From the NCBI GenBank assembly GCA_934045905.1, contig OW203766.1, forward strand, positions 22,314,309 through 22,378,308: a stretch of DNA of 64,000 bases, in the 5' to 3' direction. Below are positions 1 through 11,900 of the stretch, in pieces. A program made the translations under genes and the position numbers. The number at the start of each line of letters is the position of its first letter. Position 1 is the first letter of the stretch. Source of the DNA: Leuctra nigra (lineage: Eukaryota; Arthropoda; Insecta; Plecoptera; Leuctridae). Under the pieces are notes generated by a model. It had not been told where the DNA came from, made no database searches, and was given only the letters and a program-made list of their open reading frames with translations.

Positions 1-1039
1 GGTGGTGAAAACTTTCAGAATCGACTCACCGAGCAATGATGACCGCATCAGATCAATCATCAACTGGGAAGATGAGCTTGTGGTGGGTATTAATGAACGT
101 GATCTGGGCAGGGTGAGTAAGAAGAATCAGAAAGATCTTGAGGAAGAGGAGGAAAAGAAAGAAGGATTCAGGGATAGAGATGGGAGGGAAGGCCGAAAGA
201 AGGAAGATCAGGAAAGAGTAGGTAAGAAGAAGCAGAAAGATATTGAGGAGAAGATAGAAAAGAAACAACGTCACAAAGAAAAAGAGCGGGGAAATGATCA
301 AGAACATGATTATGAAAGAGCAGTTAAGAAAAAGCAGAAAGCTATTGAGTTGGATGAAGAGGATGAAGAGAATGAAAAGGGGCGACACAGGGAACGAGAG
401 CATCGTGAACATCGGGAATATGAAAGAGTAGACAAGAAGAAACAGAAAGATAGTGAGGATGAGGAAGAAGAGAATGAAAATAAAGGACGACACAGGGATA
501 GAGAGCGGGTAGGTAACAGAGAACGTGGGGAATATGAAAGAGTAGACAAGAAGAAACAGAAAGATAGTGAGGATGAGGAAGAAGAGAATGAAAAGAAAGG
601 ACGACACAGGGATAGAGAGCGGGTAGGTAACCGAGAACGTGGGGAATATGAAAGATTAGGTAAGAAGAAGCAGAAAAATAGTGAGGAGGAGGAGGAAGAA
701 GAGAATGAAAAGAAGGGACGGCACAGGGAAAGAGAGCGAGGAGGTGGTCGTGAACGTGGGGATTATGAAAGGGTAGACAAGAAGAAGCAGAAAGCTAGTG
801 AGGATGAGGAAGAAGAGAATGAAAAGAAGGAAAGATACAGAGATAGAGAGCGTGGAGGTGATCGAGGACAAGGGCGTGATAAGGAACGGACACGAGATAG
901 GAAGCAGGAAGGGGATAGAGATCGGCGATATGCTAAGGAGGAGAAAGGCAATGTAGAGGGTAAAGAAAGGGGCAAGGAACGGATTTCTGATGTGGAATAC
1001 GAGTCCAAAGCGAAGAAGCACAGCCGTCGAGACCGATAA
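1..1039 (+). CDS. C-terminal exon of a Lys/Glu/Arg-rich protein (5' part outside window)
   Basis: The frame is open from the window edge to TAA at 1037-1039. A pyrimidine-poor but usable acceptor (ACTTTCAG) ends at base 18, so the exon probably starts at 19 as the third base of a codon. About the first 35 residues look globular (an NWEDELVVGI stretch). The rest is almost entirely K, E, R, D, Q and G, built from degenerate repeats of about 38 residues of the type YERVDKKKQK-S-E/D run-NE-K-GRHRDRER. It ends in a basic KKHSRRDR tail. Composition resembles nuclear RNA-processing proteins with RE/RD domains, but I do not recognise the orthologue and assign no function. The low-complexity antisense frames are not genes. 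Neighbour: convergent with MCM2. Confidence 0.75.
   Translation, partial: VVKTFRIDSPSNDDRIRSIINWEDELVVGINERDLGRVSKKNQKDLEEEEEKKEGFRDRDGREGRKKEDQERVGKKKQKDIEEKIEKKQRHKEKERGNDQEHDYERAVKKKQKAIELDEEDEENEKGRHREREHREHREYERVDKKKQKDSEDEEEENENKGRHRDRERVGNRERGEYERVDKKKQKDSEDEEEENEKKGRHRDRERVGNRERGEYERLGKKKQKNSEEEEEEENEKKGRHRERERGGGRERGDYERVDKKKQKASEDEEEENEKKERYRDRERGGDRGQGRDKERTRDRKQEGDRDRRYAKEEKGNVEGKERGKERISDVEYESKAKKHSRRDR
311..880 (+). repeat. In-frame tandem repeat, about 114 bp (38 codons), 5 degenerate units
   Basis: Units start at 311 (36 codons), 419 (38), 533 (38), 647 (39) and about 764 (39). Each opens with YER and continues KKKQK, an acidic run, NE, GRHR and RER. The units at 419 and 533 are nearly identical, which points to recent unequal exchange or slippage. 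A weaker upstream relative begins near 209. All length changes are whole codons, so the frame is kept. Confidence 0.85.
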
Positions 1040-1647
1040 CAATATGTATCGCTTAATACCGAGTTGGTACATATAGAAGTTGACTTGCATCAGTTCTCGT
1101 ATGACTATTCAATCATATTTTAGTGATTTAATTTTTTTATTTAAAATGTAATTATTTTATTTTAATTTATAAGCTAAAGCAAGCTCTAGTTTTGTACTAA
1201 GTCTACAGCTCAAGATTGTAATAAAAAGTAAATACAAAAATATTGTAGTCGGTACGTTAACACCTATGTAGTAAACTTTTTATTGAACACCTGCCTATAT
1301 ATTTATTGATACAGCATCTGTTTTCCTGCATCATCAGTAATATTGTCTTAATTTATGTAAAAAAACATTTCGTACGATGCATAATGAAGAGGAGGTATGG
1401 ATTAGGAAAGAAGACTGGACAGAGTGTGGGAAAAGATGTTTTGAAAAATTGTATTTTAGGTAATGGCATTTTTATTAATAAGAATTATAAAATAGTACAG
1501 AGTAATGTATCGGGTTGTAATGTGCATACAAGGTCTCACAACTTTGAATTACGGAACATGTATTTTTTGTGATTAAACAATGAATATTAAATGAATGATT
1601 ATTCACACAGTATTTGATATTTGATTCTTGAGATTCCTCATCGACCT
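1040..1647. other. Convergent 3' UTRs of the RE-rich gene and MCM2
   Basis: AT-rich, with no coding content I can support. A plus-strand AATAAA at 1220-1225 is a candidate polyadenylation signal for the left gene. TTTATT at 1471-1476 and 1279-1284 (AATAAA on the minus strand) are candidates for MCM2. The transcripts may overlap at their tails. Confidence 0.5.
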
Positions 1648-4600
1648 CTAGCGTTCCACCACTCCTGCTTCCGGAACCGTTTGAATGATGACCTTCCTCT
1701 TTGCATCGTAGATGAAGTTGTTCGCTTTGAACAGTCTGCTCTCGTAAAATACTTTCACATTGTGGATGTCAATCAAGCGAGCTCGATCGATAAGATCTTT
1801 CTCGTTGATTTCAATTGTCGTAGCATCTGGACCGCGTAAGCATCGGATGTAGTTCAGCTGATCCAGGGTCATCTGACGGAGAATGTAGAAGAGGAGTTCG
1901 CTGTTGTCCTTCTTGAAAGACAGGTACTTCTGGAATGTCTGAAATGAGAGAAGTCAGATTTTGTCAGATAGTGGAAATTATTGAGATTTTTTAAAATGCA
2001 TTCAAAGCACTACAGACTAATATCTTGGTAGGTGGTACTAAATGCTTTTTTAATGTGTATCATTAGTTTGTGGGTACCTAGTTAGGAAAAGGAGCAATCC
2101 TGCCAATTCTTACAATTAGGTATTCCAAAATGTTAGAATTATGCAACTGGAAAAGCAATAATTTACATTTCACTCAAGATGACTAAAGAATACCTATGAA
2201 TGAAAATTGTTTTGTAAAATATTTATTACATAATTAAAAAAAAATTAATTAGGATCTGAAATCCTGCTTCAAATAACAAAACAATTTTTCAGGAAAAGTT
2301 AATGATAATAATAAATAATCACTAAGTTTGAGTAAAAATGTGAATCCGTAGTAGAAAGTTACCTCGTACTTTCCCAACATAAACTTTTGTACTTACATTC
2401 CTCATGGACTTCATGACGCTGTATTTCTGCGTCTCGACAAAGCTCTCCAACATCATCCTGATAGCCATGTTGACGTCGTCCTCCTGCACACTGTCGCGCA
2501 GATGCATCCTGGCGTTGGCTTCAGCCATGCGGATCATACTCTCGATGTGGCGGACTGTGATTGGCATGCTACCAGTCACCTGCAAGTACAAGAAACAATG
2601 TTCAAGTACTGCTTTTGAAATGAATAAATAATAATGGGGTACTATTTGCATGAATTTATTAAAAACTATGTTTCAAAATAACGACATACATGTTGGTAAA
2701 ACATACTATTTTCACACACAAAAGTGGAAATTTTCATTCATAGGTATATGAAATTGAAATTCAGGCTACATTTTGGCGAGAAAATGGCATTCCTGGCGGG
2801 TGATGTCATTTTTATCAACCAACAATGATGTTGCCATGGATACAATAAAATATGACATCACCTGCCAGGAATACCATTTTCCCGCCAAAATGTCGACTGA
2901 ATTTAAATGTCATATTTATGTTTGAAAATGTACACTTTTGAGTGTAAAAACAGTGAGTTTTACCAACAAATATGTTATGTTACCTATGTATTTTGAAAAA
3001 AAAACATTTTTAACACATTAAAAAATGCATGCAAATTTCCTATTGTCAACTGGAGATCCTAAAAGCAAATGAGAAACGGAGTGATGAAAATAAGAATTTT
3101 GAAGATTGAATTTAGAAGTTGAATTTTGAATTTTTAGAAGTAGATGTAAATATCAGTGGAATTGAAAAGAACGTTTCTCGTCACAATTTTAATTTCACAT
3201 CTTAACTCCAACTTGAGTCATGAGGAAGTTTGTCTCTCATCTCTCATCATTTGTCTCTAAATTTTACTCTTCATCAATAATCACAACATAATGCAAGTTA
3301 CAATGTGGTAATTAGGTGTAAAGTGAATAGAAGTTCTTTCTTATTGAAGTCTACTTACAAACAGAAATGTCTAAACATGGTAGTAATTGGTAGGTAGGTA
3401 ATTTAATGTGGAATCTGCTCACAAATATAAAGGGACAATTCATTAATCATTACCAATCCAAAAGATTCTTTCTTCCACTTCCAAAGGTTGGGGGTGGCAA
3501 AATGTTTAATACTGATATTTTAACTCGAAAGATGTCTCACCAGAGATTCCTGTCGCAGTTGGCTGTACATCTTGGCGACCTTGTCTTGATCCATGTTGGT
3601 CAGCTTGGGCCGTACGTTGGTGCGTGCAAACACGAGGTACTTCTTCAGCAGCTCCTGAGGAATGGGCTCAGCATCGCCGAGGTTGGGATCACGAGGCAGT
3701 TCCAACATCGGCAGGTTGCTCTTGGCAACGCTCGGGTGATGGCGTCGGTGAGAAGTGACAACGAACCGAGCCAAGTGCTGATCAAGCATCGGATCCACTT
3801 CGTCACGGACCACACACAGAATGTCGAAACGGGAGAGAATCGGCTCCGATAAGTTCACCTGGAGTAGAAAGGGAAGAACAAATTTGAATTGTTATCTGCG
3901 CTTTCTCATAGACAAGATATTTACTAGTACAGTAAACCCTCGTTAATTCGAATTCAAAGGGACCCAAAAAATCCCAGTTCGAATTAAAAAAGTTTGAAAT
4001 ATATAATTAATGCAAAAAAAATTGTGTGCATTTTCATGAAGTTTGAATATTCCCGCCTGTGGAATATTCCCGCCATTGCAAAAAAGTGGGGTTGGCAAAC
4101 CTGTAACAGCAGCTTGGCCAACCTCGCAAGCCAGATTATCTCATTTTGATGCCATTGAAGGTTGTGTTTTGTTTTGAGTGTTGTTTTTTCGTAGTTTGTT
4201 CGCGATTATTTTATCAATCCTTCTGCAAAGTTCGAATTAAAACAACTGTATGCAAGGAATAACATGGGCTGGAACCAAAATTCAGTTCGAATTTCGAATT
4301 AACCTAAAATTCGATTTATAAAAATGATTTAACATGTAAAAACCTATCCTGTCCACTGGGACCATCCACCTAGTTCGAATTTACCCCTAAATTCGAATTA
4401 TTGAAGTTCGTAATAACGAGGGTTTACTGTATTACATACTAGAGGAGAGTTTCTGAATTCTTCAGACAGAAATTTTCCGTGAACAATATGTTTTGTCACA
4501 TAAGAATTTAAATACGTCACTATCATGAGTTATCGATGACTTACATTCTCTGAGAAAGTCATGCTAGCATCGTAGCGTCCTCCAATAGGATTAGCCGCTG

Positions 4601-7600
4601 CAATTACTGCGCATCGAGCTTGCAGTGAAGTGACAATTCCTGCCTTCGAAATCGAAATGGACTGCTGTTCCATGGCCTCATGGATACTGGTCCGATCCTG
4701 ATCAGTCATCTTGTCGAACTCATCGATGAGACAAACGCCCTGGTCCGCCAACACCAACGCTCCTGCTTCGAGTGTCCACTGTCCATTGAGGTCCCTCTTG
4801 ACATAAGCTGTGAGACCAACGGCCGAAGCTCCTTGGCCAGTTGTGAAGACGGCTCGGGGTGCAATCTTCTCCACGTACTTCAAGAACTGCGATTTGGCCG
4901 TGCCTGGGTCACCGCAGATGAGCACGTTGATGTCACCGCGAACTTTGTGCTTCATCCCAGGGTTCTTGGATTCACCGCCAAACAGTGACAGAGCAAGGGC
5001 TCGCTTGATGTATTCATGGCCAAAGATCGAGGGTGCTTTTGTTTAGAGAAAATAAAAAATAGATTATAATTTATCCCAAAGCATATCAATTTCAACTGAA
5101 AACAAATAATGTTAATAAAAGATCACTCAAAAAATCACTTTCAAATTAGACAGCATAGAAAGCTAGTCTCAGCAAATGATAAAACAGGGTATTAGAAAGA
5201 AATGGAATGGCTGAAAAACGTTTGATGGCATCACCCGATGAATTCGATGCTAACTCGTCATCTACCTCTAGTAGGTGAACTCTGATTTCATTGATAATAA
5301 CAAGGATTGATTGTCATGGAACCTGACAAGCAAACAATCCGTTTCGTTCAAATACCGTTTTATGATTTGTGGGTGTACAATCAATCAATAACTTAAAAAA
5401 ACTTTGTTTATACACACCAATGCTAGAAATGAGTCTCTCCCCAATACGGTGGTCTTTCCCCAGTTTGGTAATAGCTGCCACGTCCTCGTCTGTAAGCGAT
5501 TGAACAATCTGCTTGCAATCCTTAACCACAAGATGATTGGCGCGCAGGACTGTGGCAAATACCGGGAACCCCTGCTCAGTGTTCATCGATCCATCGTAGT
5601 TGTTGGTGTAGATCGCCGTGACGTCGATCTCGTCACCCGGCTTGCAGCGGTCGCACAAATCCCCCAACATGATGCAGTCTTTCGAACGCGGAATTCGACC
5701 AGCTGGTATGCGGCCTGGAGACTCTTGGAGAGTGATCTTCTGATAGTTTCGATACACAGTTTGCTCCATGTTGATCTATAGAACAAGTAACATTATGAAA
5801 CAAATGTTTGTTGAAATACCCATTAGTATCATATGTGTACTTCTGATGTTTTCATTTGATTTAAGAATACTTGCCATGAACGGGCCCCGGCTCTGACACT
5901 CTGGACATGATCCAGGAGAGATCTCTGAACTTTGCGACTGAACAAAGGGTCCAAGGACATAACCACATTTGTTACAATCGTATTTGATAAGCGACAGTTG
6001 AGGCAGCACTCCAGTAGTGGCCGTGACGACGCCAGTTGTGCGGACCAGCTGGTTCAAGTGAATCTTCCGGAACGTTCGCAGATCTTCAATAAGCGGCAGA
6101 TCGCTGATGCGGACACTGATTTCCTTTGTAACTCGTTCGTAACTAGGAAACATGCTCAAGACAAGATCTTTTGCAACTTCGTCGAAGATTTTAAGTATCT
6201 CAATTGGAGCTTCCGGTAGGAAGTAAGCAAGTACGCTCTCCTTTTCTGCAAGATTTGTATACTCTACAACCAGACTCGAAAGATTTGCCTCGCACATCTG
6301 ACGGATTCGTTCCTTGTAAATGTAATGACCCTTTGAATTGACGAAATTGCGAAGAAAACTCTTGAATCGATTGGTTATTTCTGTTCGTGGGCCCAGCATT
6401 GTCACCCAGAACTTGATAGAATGACCTCTTGTATCTTCAAGATTCTCAATGGATTCAATCATGTCTGTATCGTCAAGTTCACCAGCTGCAGCTTTTTCAG
6501 CCATCCGACGTTTACGTCTCGGAGCCTCATCTTCATCGCTATCTGTTACAAAAAATAAAAATTTCAATTCTCAACAGTTCGCTACTAGCCTACAATCTAG
6601 AAAAAAAACTGCGCCCAGACATAGAGGATTGTTTTTTTCTAATTGTCATGCCTAGATAGACAAACAAAAGGGTGCACATACAACTTTTTGTTAAATTGAT
6701 GAGTTCAGAATTTTTGTTTGGCGCTCATTTACACAAGTCAATTTGGGAAACTATCAAACTACAGTGACACAAAATAAATGTTAAAGGTAGGTACTTTTAC
6801 AGTTCGGCAAGAGTTGCGCTGCACTCGACCGATAGCCAATCAGGTGGCTTAATGCCGAAGCAGCAGAACATTAGCGATTAAGGTCAAAAGATAAACCATG
6901 TTCATCCGAATCAGGGACCCGAACCGGAACCGGAACCTAGAACCGGTATGAACCTTTATAATTTCGGAACCAGAACCGGAACCGTTATACTTTTTCCCCA
7001 AAGAACCGGAACCGGAACCCGAACCTTTATAATCAATTAGGTTCTTAAAGGTTCTTAAAGGTTCTTTAAGGTTCCTTCTTAATTAATAAAAAATCATGTA
7101 TATCACTTTGATATAATGTTATTCACAAAGTTGTATAACGTTTATTTTTTGATAAAATTTCCAAAATGTATTTTTTGTAGAAAATTTTAATTCTAGATAA
7201 GAAATAATAATTCTTCATTATGCAAACGCTGCTCGAGTTATCAATTTTTGAATCTGAGTACTGCGATGAGAACTGCATTGCCGACAATTTGAATATGATA
7301 GCTCAGGAAAAATGAATGTTTACGTTGTCTTATGGAGAAAATTGCAGCCACTAAACAGTCTCCTCTGATATTTACTCTGCGCACCAACCTGTGAATTTTA
7401 TACAGACACTGCCTACACCAGTGCTTGCGTTCATAGGAAAATCCAAATCCAATAATTCCATTAAATTTTGACATAGGTAATAATACTGAAGTTTTATACT
7501 AATATAGTTTGATTTAAAATTTGAGAACCGGAACCCAGAACCTTTTTGCAGGAACCGGAACCGAACCTTTAAGAATATTTGTTTAAGAACCGGAACCGGA

Positions 7601-8601
7601 ACCCGAACCTTTATAAAATACAATTGTGGAACCGGAACCCGAACCTTTATTAATAAAGGTTCGGGTCCCTGATCCGAATCAGCGCTAGCGCATCAGTGAA
7701 CTAGCTCTACGCTGAATTGTAAACGTAGCTTAGGATATTTAATATTCAATATTGTCTCATTTATAAACCGGTAAGTGACACATTGCTACATGGAATACCA
7801 AAGTGTAGACCATGTACCTACAGTACTGTACCTACCTTCTCATTTCTCAATGCAGATGCCAAGTGCAAAATTAGCAAAACAAGGTAAATTGATCAGCATT
7901 TACAATTTGTCAATTTTAATATTAACGTATGCCATTTTACTTTCCTGTATAATTCATCAATTTGGAAATAAAAACATATAAACCTACCATAGAGAAGATC
8001 CAAGTCACCACGGCGACGACCTTCATCTTTATCCCTTCGCCTCATCTCTTGCTCCGCAGCCTGTCGCTCTGTCTGCGAAATGTCGTCGTAGTCACTGTTA
8101 TCCATGACTCCTTCTTCGTAGCGATCGAGTTGAGGCATTGGACGATAATCTCTGAAAATTTCAATAATTTCAAAATTATGATTTAAAATTGTTAACTTTT
8201 GGAAAATCTTTACTACTACCCAATACCAATCGAAGAACTTACGCCTCCATGTTGTCGCCAAATAATTCTTCGCCATCTCCTTCCTCTTCATCTATCTCTG
8301 GCTGACTTGCAGGAGCAGGGCTGTCGTCGCCCAAAAGTTCACTCTCATCCTCGAAAGGTTCCATATCCGGAGGAGGAGAAGTGACCACGGAGAAGCGTGT
8401 GCGCCGGCCGGATTCCGGCGAACTTCCACGGCTCTGAATAAATATTCCATTAGTAATTTAAAAAACGTGAAGGCAACATACAAATCAACAGGTTGGTGGG
8501 GGCCTCCTAGGCTAGGTGGAAAGAACAATGGCACAACAGGTTTTAAGGGGATTTGAAGGTAGAGACAAGATATATTCAATAAAATTTTCACTTACCGACA
8601 T
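1648..8601 (-). CDS. MCM2: DNA replication licensing factor MCM2 (9 coding exons, 889 aa)
   Basis: Exons in transcript order: 8601-8596, 8433-8243, 8151-7988, 6542-5875, 5775-5418, 5035-4545, 3858-3541, 2579-2397, 1938-1648. They sum to 890 codons with stop, close to the roughly 900 aa of animal MCM2. The product is a subunit of the MCM2-7 replicative helicase loaded at origins in G1. An acidic N-terminus (about residues 1-160) contains the conserved IESIENLED stretch. A C4 zinc finger lies at C310, C313, C333 and C336. Walker [10 protein letters not shown] is at 504-512, Walker B IDEFD at 566-570 and the arginine-finger SRFD at 635-638. The intron after exon 4 uses a GC donor (ATG|GCAAGT); only that junction keeps the conserved frame. 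Introns host a hAT element, a pogo MITE and a foldback. Divergent from PAF1. Confidence 0.96.
2644..3037. mobile_element. Foldback/MITE in the MCM2 intron between exons 7 and 8
   Basis: The two halves are inverted copies about 150 bp long. GGTAAAACATACT on the left answers AGTGAGTTTTACC on the right, CATTCCTGGCGGGTGATGTCAT answers its complement near 2845-2875, and TTTGCATG/CATGCAAA lie at the outside. Arms are about 80% alike, so the insertion is old. No target duplication is certain. Fragments with the same CGCCAAAATGTCG core lie near 61100 and 61325. Confidence 0.7.
3930..4429. mobile_element. pogo/Tigger-type MITE, 500 bp, TA target duplication
   Basis: The element begins CAGTAAACCCTCGTTAATTC and ends with the inverted counterpart (GAGGGTTTACTG), flanked by TA at 3928-3929 and 4430-4431. 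The TIR and subterminal TTCGAATT blocks match the element at 32127-32936, which still carries a transposase start. It has no ORF of its own and is therefore non-autonomous. It lies in the MCM2 intron between exons 6 and 7. Confidence 0.9.
6912..7671. mobile_element. Non-autonomous hAT-like element, 760 bp, TSD ATCCGAAT
   Basis: The termini CAGGGACCCGAACC and GGTTCGGGTCCCTG are inverted, with perfect 8-bp duplications at 6904-6911 and 7672-7679. Subterminal zones are dense arrays of GGAACCGGAACC/GGTTC motifs, as expected for transposase binding arrays. No transposase is encoded. A second, broken copy lies at about 47100-50229. It sits in the MCM2 intron between exons 3 and 4. Confidence 0.92.
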
Positions 8602-8943
8602 AGTAGTTTTCTTATTTTAAGTGATGTAAATTGTTAGAATGGAGAATAGTCTAGTTTAAGGGTGAAATCACGCAAAATAAATAGTTTTGCTCTAGAGAAT
8701 CACTGACCGATGATGGACGAAAGGTCGAGAGTGTGCTTATTTGGCGGGAAAAGTGAAGGCCAGCCACCAAGGTCATGTTGCAAAGTAGCGCCTGAACTGC
8801 CTGAACGGTGGATTTGTGCACTAAAATAATTAAAAGGAAAGATGGCGTACTTCAGTAGACTTCAGTAACAACTAAAGATTGACGTCCCGGCATTATTTAC
8901 ACTGTAATATTACATCAAACGTTATATTAAACTGTGAATTGCA
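8602..8943. promoter_or_regulatory. Bidirectional promoter between MCM2 (-) and PAF1 (+)
   Basis: Only 342 bp separate the two start codons, and the first MCM2 coding exon holds just two codons before its intron. The interval must carry both core promoters and both 5' UTRs. No TATA box is evident. It contains a consensus E2F site (listed separately). Several short TSS-like TTCAGTA/TCAGTA motifs occur at about 8851-8866 on the PAF1 side. Confidence 0.8.
8740..8752 (+). promoter_or_regulatory. Consensus E2F binding site in the MCM2/PAF1 promoter
   Basis: TTTGGCGGGAAAA matches the canonical E2F site TTTSSCGS/TTTGGCGGGAAA. It lies about 140 bp upstream of the MCM2 start and about 190 bp upstream of the PAF1 start. 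MCM2 is a classical E2F/Rb target expressed at G1/S, so the site fits the gene. Whether it also affects PAF1 is inference. Confidence 0.75.
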
Positions 8944-11900
8944 ATGGCTCCTACAGTGCAAACTAATCAGCCTCCTGATAAGCGCCCAGCGAGACCTGTA
9001 GGAGAGAAAAGGTGAGGACTATAGTCAGTAAGTTGGGTGTTGGGCCACAACAGAGTGTCCACTACCAAGTTTGTCGTGACCACCCCTGTAAGGAGGGTTA
9101 TTCTAAATTCCTTGTTACTGTGAGACGAATCGGCTTCATAATTTACCAGTTGTTTCAATGTTTAATTGATCTCTAGCACTTTATTGGGTAGGTAGCTACG
9201 TAGTGAGTCCGTAACAAATGAACCTCTACACGATAAGGGACTTTCGAATAACCCTCTAAGTCTACGGGACCTATTGTCGAGATCCATCAAGCCAAATTTC
9301 ATACTAATTTACAGCCGCCTGACGTCAAAGTTCAGACCGAACAAAATAGTAAACTTATTTTGCTGATTGAAAGCTATTTCGTCTGGACGGACGTCACTCT
9401 CGTATACCACGAGATTTAATGATCGATTAAAGATCTCGAAAATAGGGGTCCAGAGGTTATAATCAGTTCAGGACTATGAGTTCATTGTTCTTTGTAACAA
9501 CCCTCTAGTCACACCAAAGAATGCATTCAGTGACATTGATTCATTTTTTGGTTACGGAGAGTGTACCTACTTTTACAGATGGATAGGAGTGTACAGTGAG
9601 ATTCAGAAGAAGGCGGTCGGAGTGCGCCTGTGCACACTGCCTGGCACAGGGGCACTATGACCGCGTTCCTCTGAATCTCACTGTACCTACTTTTACAGAT
9701 GGATAGGTACTTACTAGGTACCTACCTACCTGCTCAGTGAAGTATCTGTTTCCATTTTATAAATCCGAAGCACCACTCCCATTTCGAAGGGCACTGGCTC
9801 AAGATAATATCTACTGGTTTGCACTTCTACTGCTTCAGAATGTAAATCTAGCCCACAAACACAGCTGGTGCATAAACTTTTTGACAATTTTAAAGCCAGT
9901 TTTTCCGTCTAGAAGGCATGTGTTATTCCTTATGGCACTATGTAGTACACTCTCTAAATCAAAATCATAATCCAACCTAAAGTGGGTATCACTCTGGGTT
10001 GCAACCCGTGGCTGGAACCCGTGTATGGATCACACGTGCAGAGACCAAGTTTAGTCTTTGCACATGTGCATATTGATAATTTGGTCGATACGCGAGTTCC
10101 AGCCACGGCATGCAACAAAATGTGATGCCACCTTTTCATGGTCGATATGTTGTGGCAGTATACTACTATTGAACTTTCCTAAAATTGGAATTTACTGATT
10201 TAATACCAGCAGTACTAGTACTTGCTAGTTACCGTGAAAGGTACCTACATCATTCGTATACCTATATTATATTTCTTGTAATTTTTTTTCTAGATCGGAG
10301 TTGGTTTGCCGAGTCAAGTATTGCAACACACTTCCAGATATTCCTTTCGACCCAAAGTTCATAACGTACCCATTTGAATCAACAAGGTAATTTGAACATC
10401 TCTAATATATTAATAAATATTTCTTTCACTTGTCACGTGATGAGCTGTACGGATTTTACCTTCTAGGTTGGTAACTAAAACCTAACTTTCATGTCATTTA
10501 CTCTTTTCAGATTTATTCATTACAATCCTACGTCATTGGAGCGAAATTACAAATATGACATATTGACTGAACACGATTTGGGTGTTACAATTGATCTTAT
10601 AAATCGTGATTTGTATGTTGGAGAATTTGGTGCTCAACTTGATCCTGCGGATGAAAAACTGCTTGAGGAAGATATTCTTACGCCTCAAGACTCTAAGAGA
10701 TCACGCCATCATGCTCGGAGCGTGTCCTGGCTTCGGAGAACCGAGTACATCTCGACAGAACAGACGCGCTTCCAGCCTCAGACTATGGATAAAGTTGAAG
10801 CTAAAGTCGGTTTCAGTATCAAGAAAAATTTCAAGGATGAAACAATCTACATGGATCGTGAAAGTCAAATTAAAGCTATCGATAAAACGTTTGAAGATTC
10901 GAAATTACCCATCGAAAAACATTACAGCAAGCCAAATGTAACTCCACTGGAAATTCTACCGATCTTCCCTGACTTCAAAGTATGGCGATATCCTTGTGCT
11001 CAAGTCATATTTGACTCTGACCCAGCTCCATCCGGACGTCCAGTTCCTGCTCAGATCGAGGAGATGTCTCAAGCGATGATCCGAGGTGTGATGGACGAGA
11101 GCGGAGAACAGTTTGTGGCGTATTTCTTGCCAACAGAAGATACCATGGAGAAACGTCGAAAAGATTTTGCAAATTCCGTCGAGTACGAAGATGACGAGGA
11201 ATACGAATATAAAATGGCGCGTGAATACAACTGGAATGTTAAAAGCAAGGCGTCCAAGGGCTACGAAGAGAATTACTTTCTTGTTATGCGCCAGGATGGT
11301 GTATATTATAATGAGTTAGAAACTCGAGTACGTTTAAGCAAACGCCGACAGAAGCAAGGCCAACAGCCAAACAACACTCGATTGGTTGTGAAGCACCGGC
11401 CATTGAATGCCCCTGAGTTCAGAATGCAACGATTCAGGGAGAAGCAATTAGAACCTCCAGGAGAAGAAGAGGAGGAGGAAGAAGAGGAGCCTATGGAGGA
11501 AGCGACTACTGCAGGAGCGAGCAAGACCAATGGTAAGATTGCAAGGACATATTACAAACACGGGGTTACCTGCTGTTTAATAAACATTGCAAATAATTGA
11601 AAATTTCAACTACCTACCTACTTATTCACATTTAATTTAATTGTTTATAATTTTCAACAATGGTTATTAGAGGTCGTAACTCGTACTATTCTGGTCTGTT
11701 ACACCGTTTTTCGATGTATTCCCAAATTGAATGAATTCAAAATGAGCCATGTGTTTTAAATTGGTTTGCCCATTCCCTTTCACGCACCACAAGCACGACT
11801 TTGGAACTACCTATTTATACAATTGGGGTTTATAAAATTAATATAGGAATTTATGGTCATCAGTTGTAGCATTGAATATACACGTATAATGAATGTGTAA

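Noticed and set aside
53..1090. Long minus-strand reading frames rich in Leu/Phe/Ser
   Set aside because: They are the antisense of the Lys/Glu/Arg repeat region; hydrophobic composition is the automatic complement and there is no independent gene signal.
1306..1572. 88-codon frame downstream of the first gene
   Set aside because: AT-rich, no recognisable motif, lies in 3' UTR sequence between convergent genes.
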